A DNA stretch of 64,000 bases from Coriolopsis trogii (taxonomy: Eukaryota; Basidiomycota; Agaricomycetes; Polyporales; Polyporaceae), in the NCBI GenBank assembly GCA_020543525.1, contig JAHYIO010000031.1, positions 248,001-312,000 on the forward strand, written 5' to 3'. How positions within the stretch are numbered: position 1 is the stretch's first letter; the number at the start of each line of letters is the position of its first letter. Under the pieces are notes generated by a model. That model searched no databases. It was not told the origin of the DNA and saw only the letters and a list, made by a program, of their open reading frames with translations. Both the position numbers and the translations under genes were made by a program. Shown piece by piece: positions 63,381 through 64,000 of the stretch.

Positions 63381-64000
63381 GTCGGCTGCAATAAGATAGG
63401 GCTCTGAAGTCCGGTGGTAAGAGATGGGATGGGGTGTACAGACGAACGTCTGCGAGGGGGCCCTTTATAGTATTCCCCAACTCTTGACGGCGACCACGTG
63501 CGAGCTCTCGGAGCTTTGGCTTTGGCCACAGCGTCATGATTGTTCGTGTTGTCTCCCTTTGTCATACCTGGTAGACAGACAAAAGCAAAGTGTTGTCAGA
63601 GCATTCTCCTTGGCTGTTCCGCATTCCACGTCGCATCGGACCCGGCCACTCCACAACATGTGTGCCCACTGCTGTCAGCAGCGAGACGTTGACGCCAATA
63701 AGTGCAATGTCCCCATCCGAGACAATAGACAGGTTCACAGCTCATCTCCGGCGAACTCTAGAGAGTTCACGGATACAATGAGAAGACATGTAGAACGCAA
63801 GCGCCACACGCTGACCATTTCTCACGCTCTGTGGCAACTTGAGGACGGCGGCGATGTTGCTACTTATGAATCAGTCACCGACGATTGAGACAGAAAAGTG
63901 ATGATCATATGCGAACCAACGCTGTGGCTGACATTACGCAGAAATAAAGGTTTACACGGGAGAGACGTTTGCTAGATATTGATATTTGTTCTGTTCATGG
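63319..64000 (-). repeat. Inverted repeat, right copy (reaches window edge)
   Basis: About 682 bp, reverse complement of 47503-48169. The final bases CTGTTCATGG equal the start of the left copy, so the true end lies at or beyond 64000. It includes the intact 154-codon ORF at 63424-63888 on plus. Confidence 0.9.
63464..63470 (-). promoter_or_regulatory. TATA box of unit e
   Basis: TATAAAG on minus, about 85 bp upstream of the ATG at 63380. Confidence 0.65.

Overview
This window is nuclear DNA of a filamentous basidiomycete, most likely an Agaricomycete (polypore-like is my inference). The evidence is the many short introns of about 50-65 bp with GT..AG ends, CT-rich acceptors, compact genes on both strands, and gene content: ATG5, RPS2, polyubiquitin, a fungal P450 and Zn2Cys6 transcription factors. 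Nothing bacterial was seen, and no tRNA, rRNA, CRISPR array or transposase/reverse-transcriptase ORF was found.

Layout. 0-17 kb: a gene fragment at the left edge; a large multi-exon EF-hand plus ZZ-type zinc-finger gene (minus); a multi-pass membrane protein gene divergent from ATG5; then a second, inverted EF-hand/ZZ copy (plus) broken by a 916-bp perfect foldback element and probably by a second insertion; then a decayed short-chain dehydrogenase. 18-30 kb: two divergent Zn2Cys6 regulators (here TF1 and TF2) flanking a Ser/Pro-rich unknown gene and RPS2. 30-41 kb: three same-strand copies (a, b, c) of an unrecognised short-ORF unit with its own TATA box, and a cytochrome P450. 41-47 kb: a four-unit polyubiquitin gene, an unknown acidic-linker protein, and an intact membrane/coiled-coil gene (copy A). 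47.5-64 kb: a mirrored block, namely repeat, unit d, coil copy B and TF3 on plus, then TF4, coil copy C, unit e and the same repeat on minus.

The housekeeping genes (ATG5, RPS2, polyubiquitin) look intact. The rest behaves like accessory territory where families duplicate, usually in inverted orientation, and then decay: EF-hand/ZZ (2 copies), Zn2Cys6 factors (4), coiled-coil membrane protein (3) and the TATA-led short-ORF unit (5). The most unusual items are the short-ORF family with its conserved 5' 20-mer and 3' motif, the perfect palindrome inside an EF-hand/ZZ gene, and the roughly 16-kb inverted duplication centred near 55.7 kb.

Exon boundaries were set by eye from splice consensus and paralogue comparison. 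Spans given for multi-exon genes run from start codon to stop codon and include introns.
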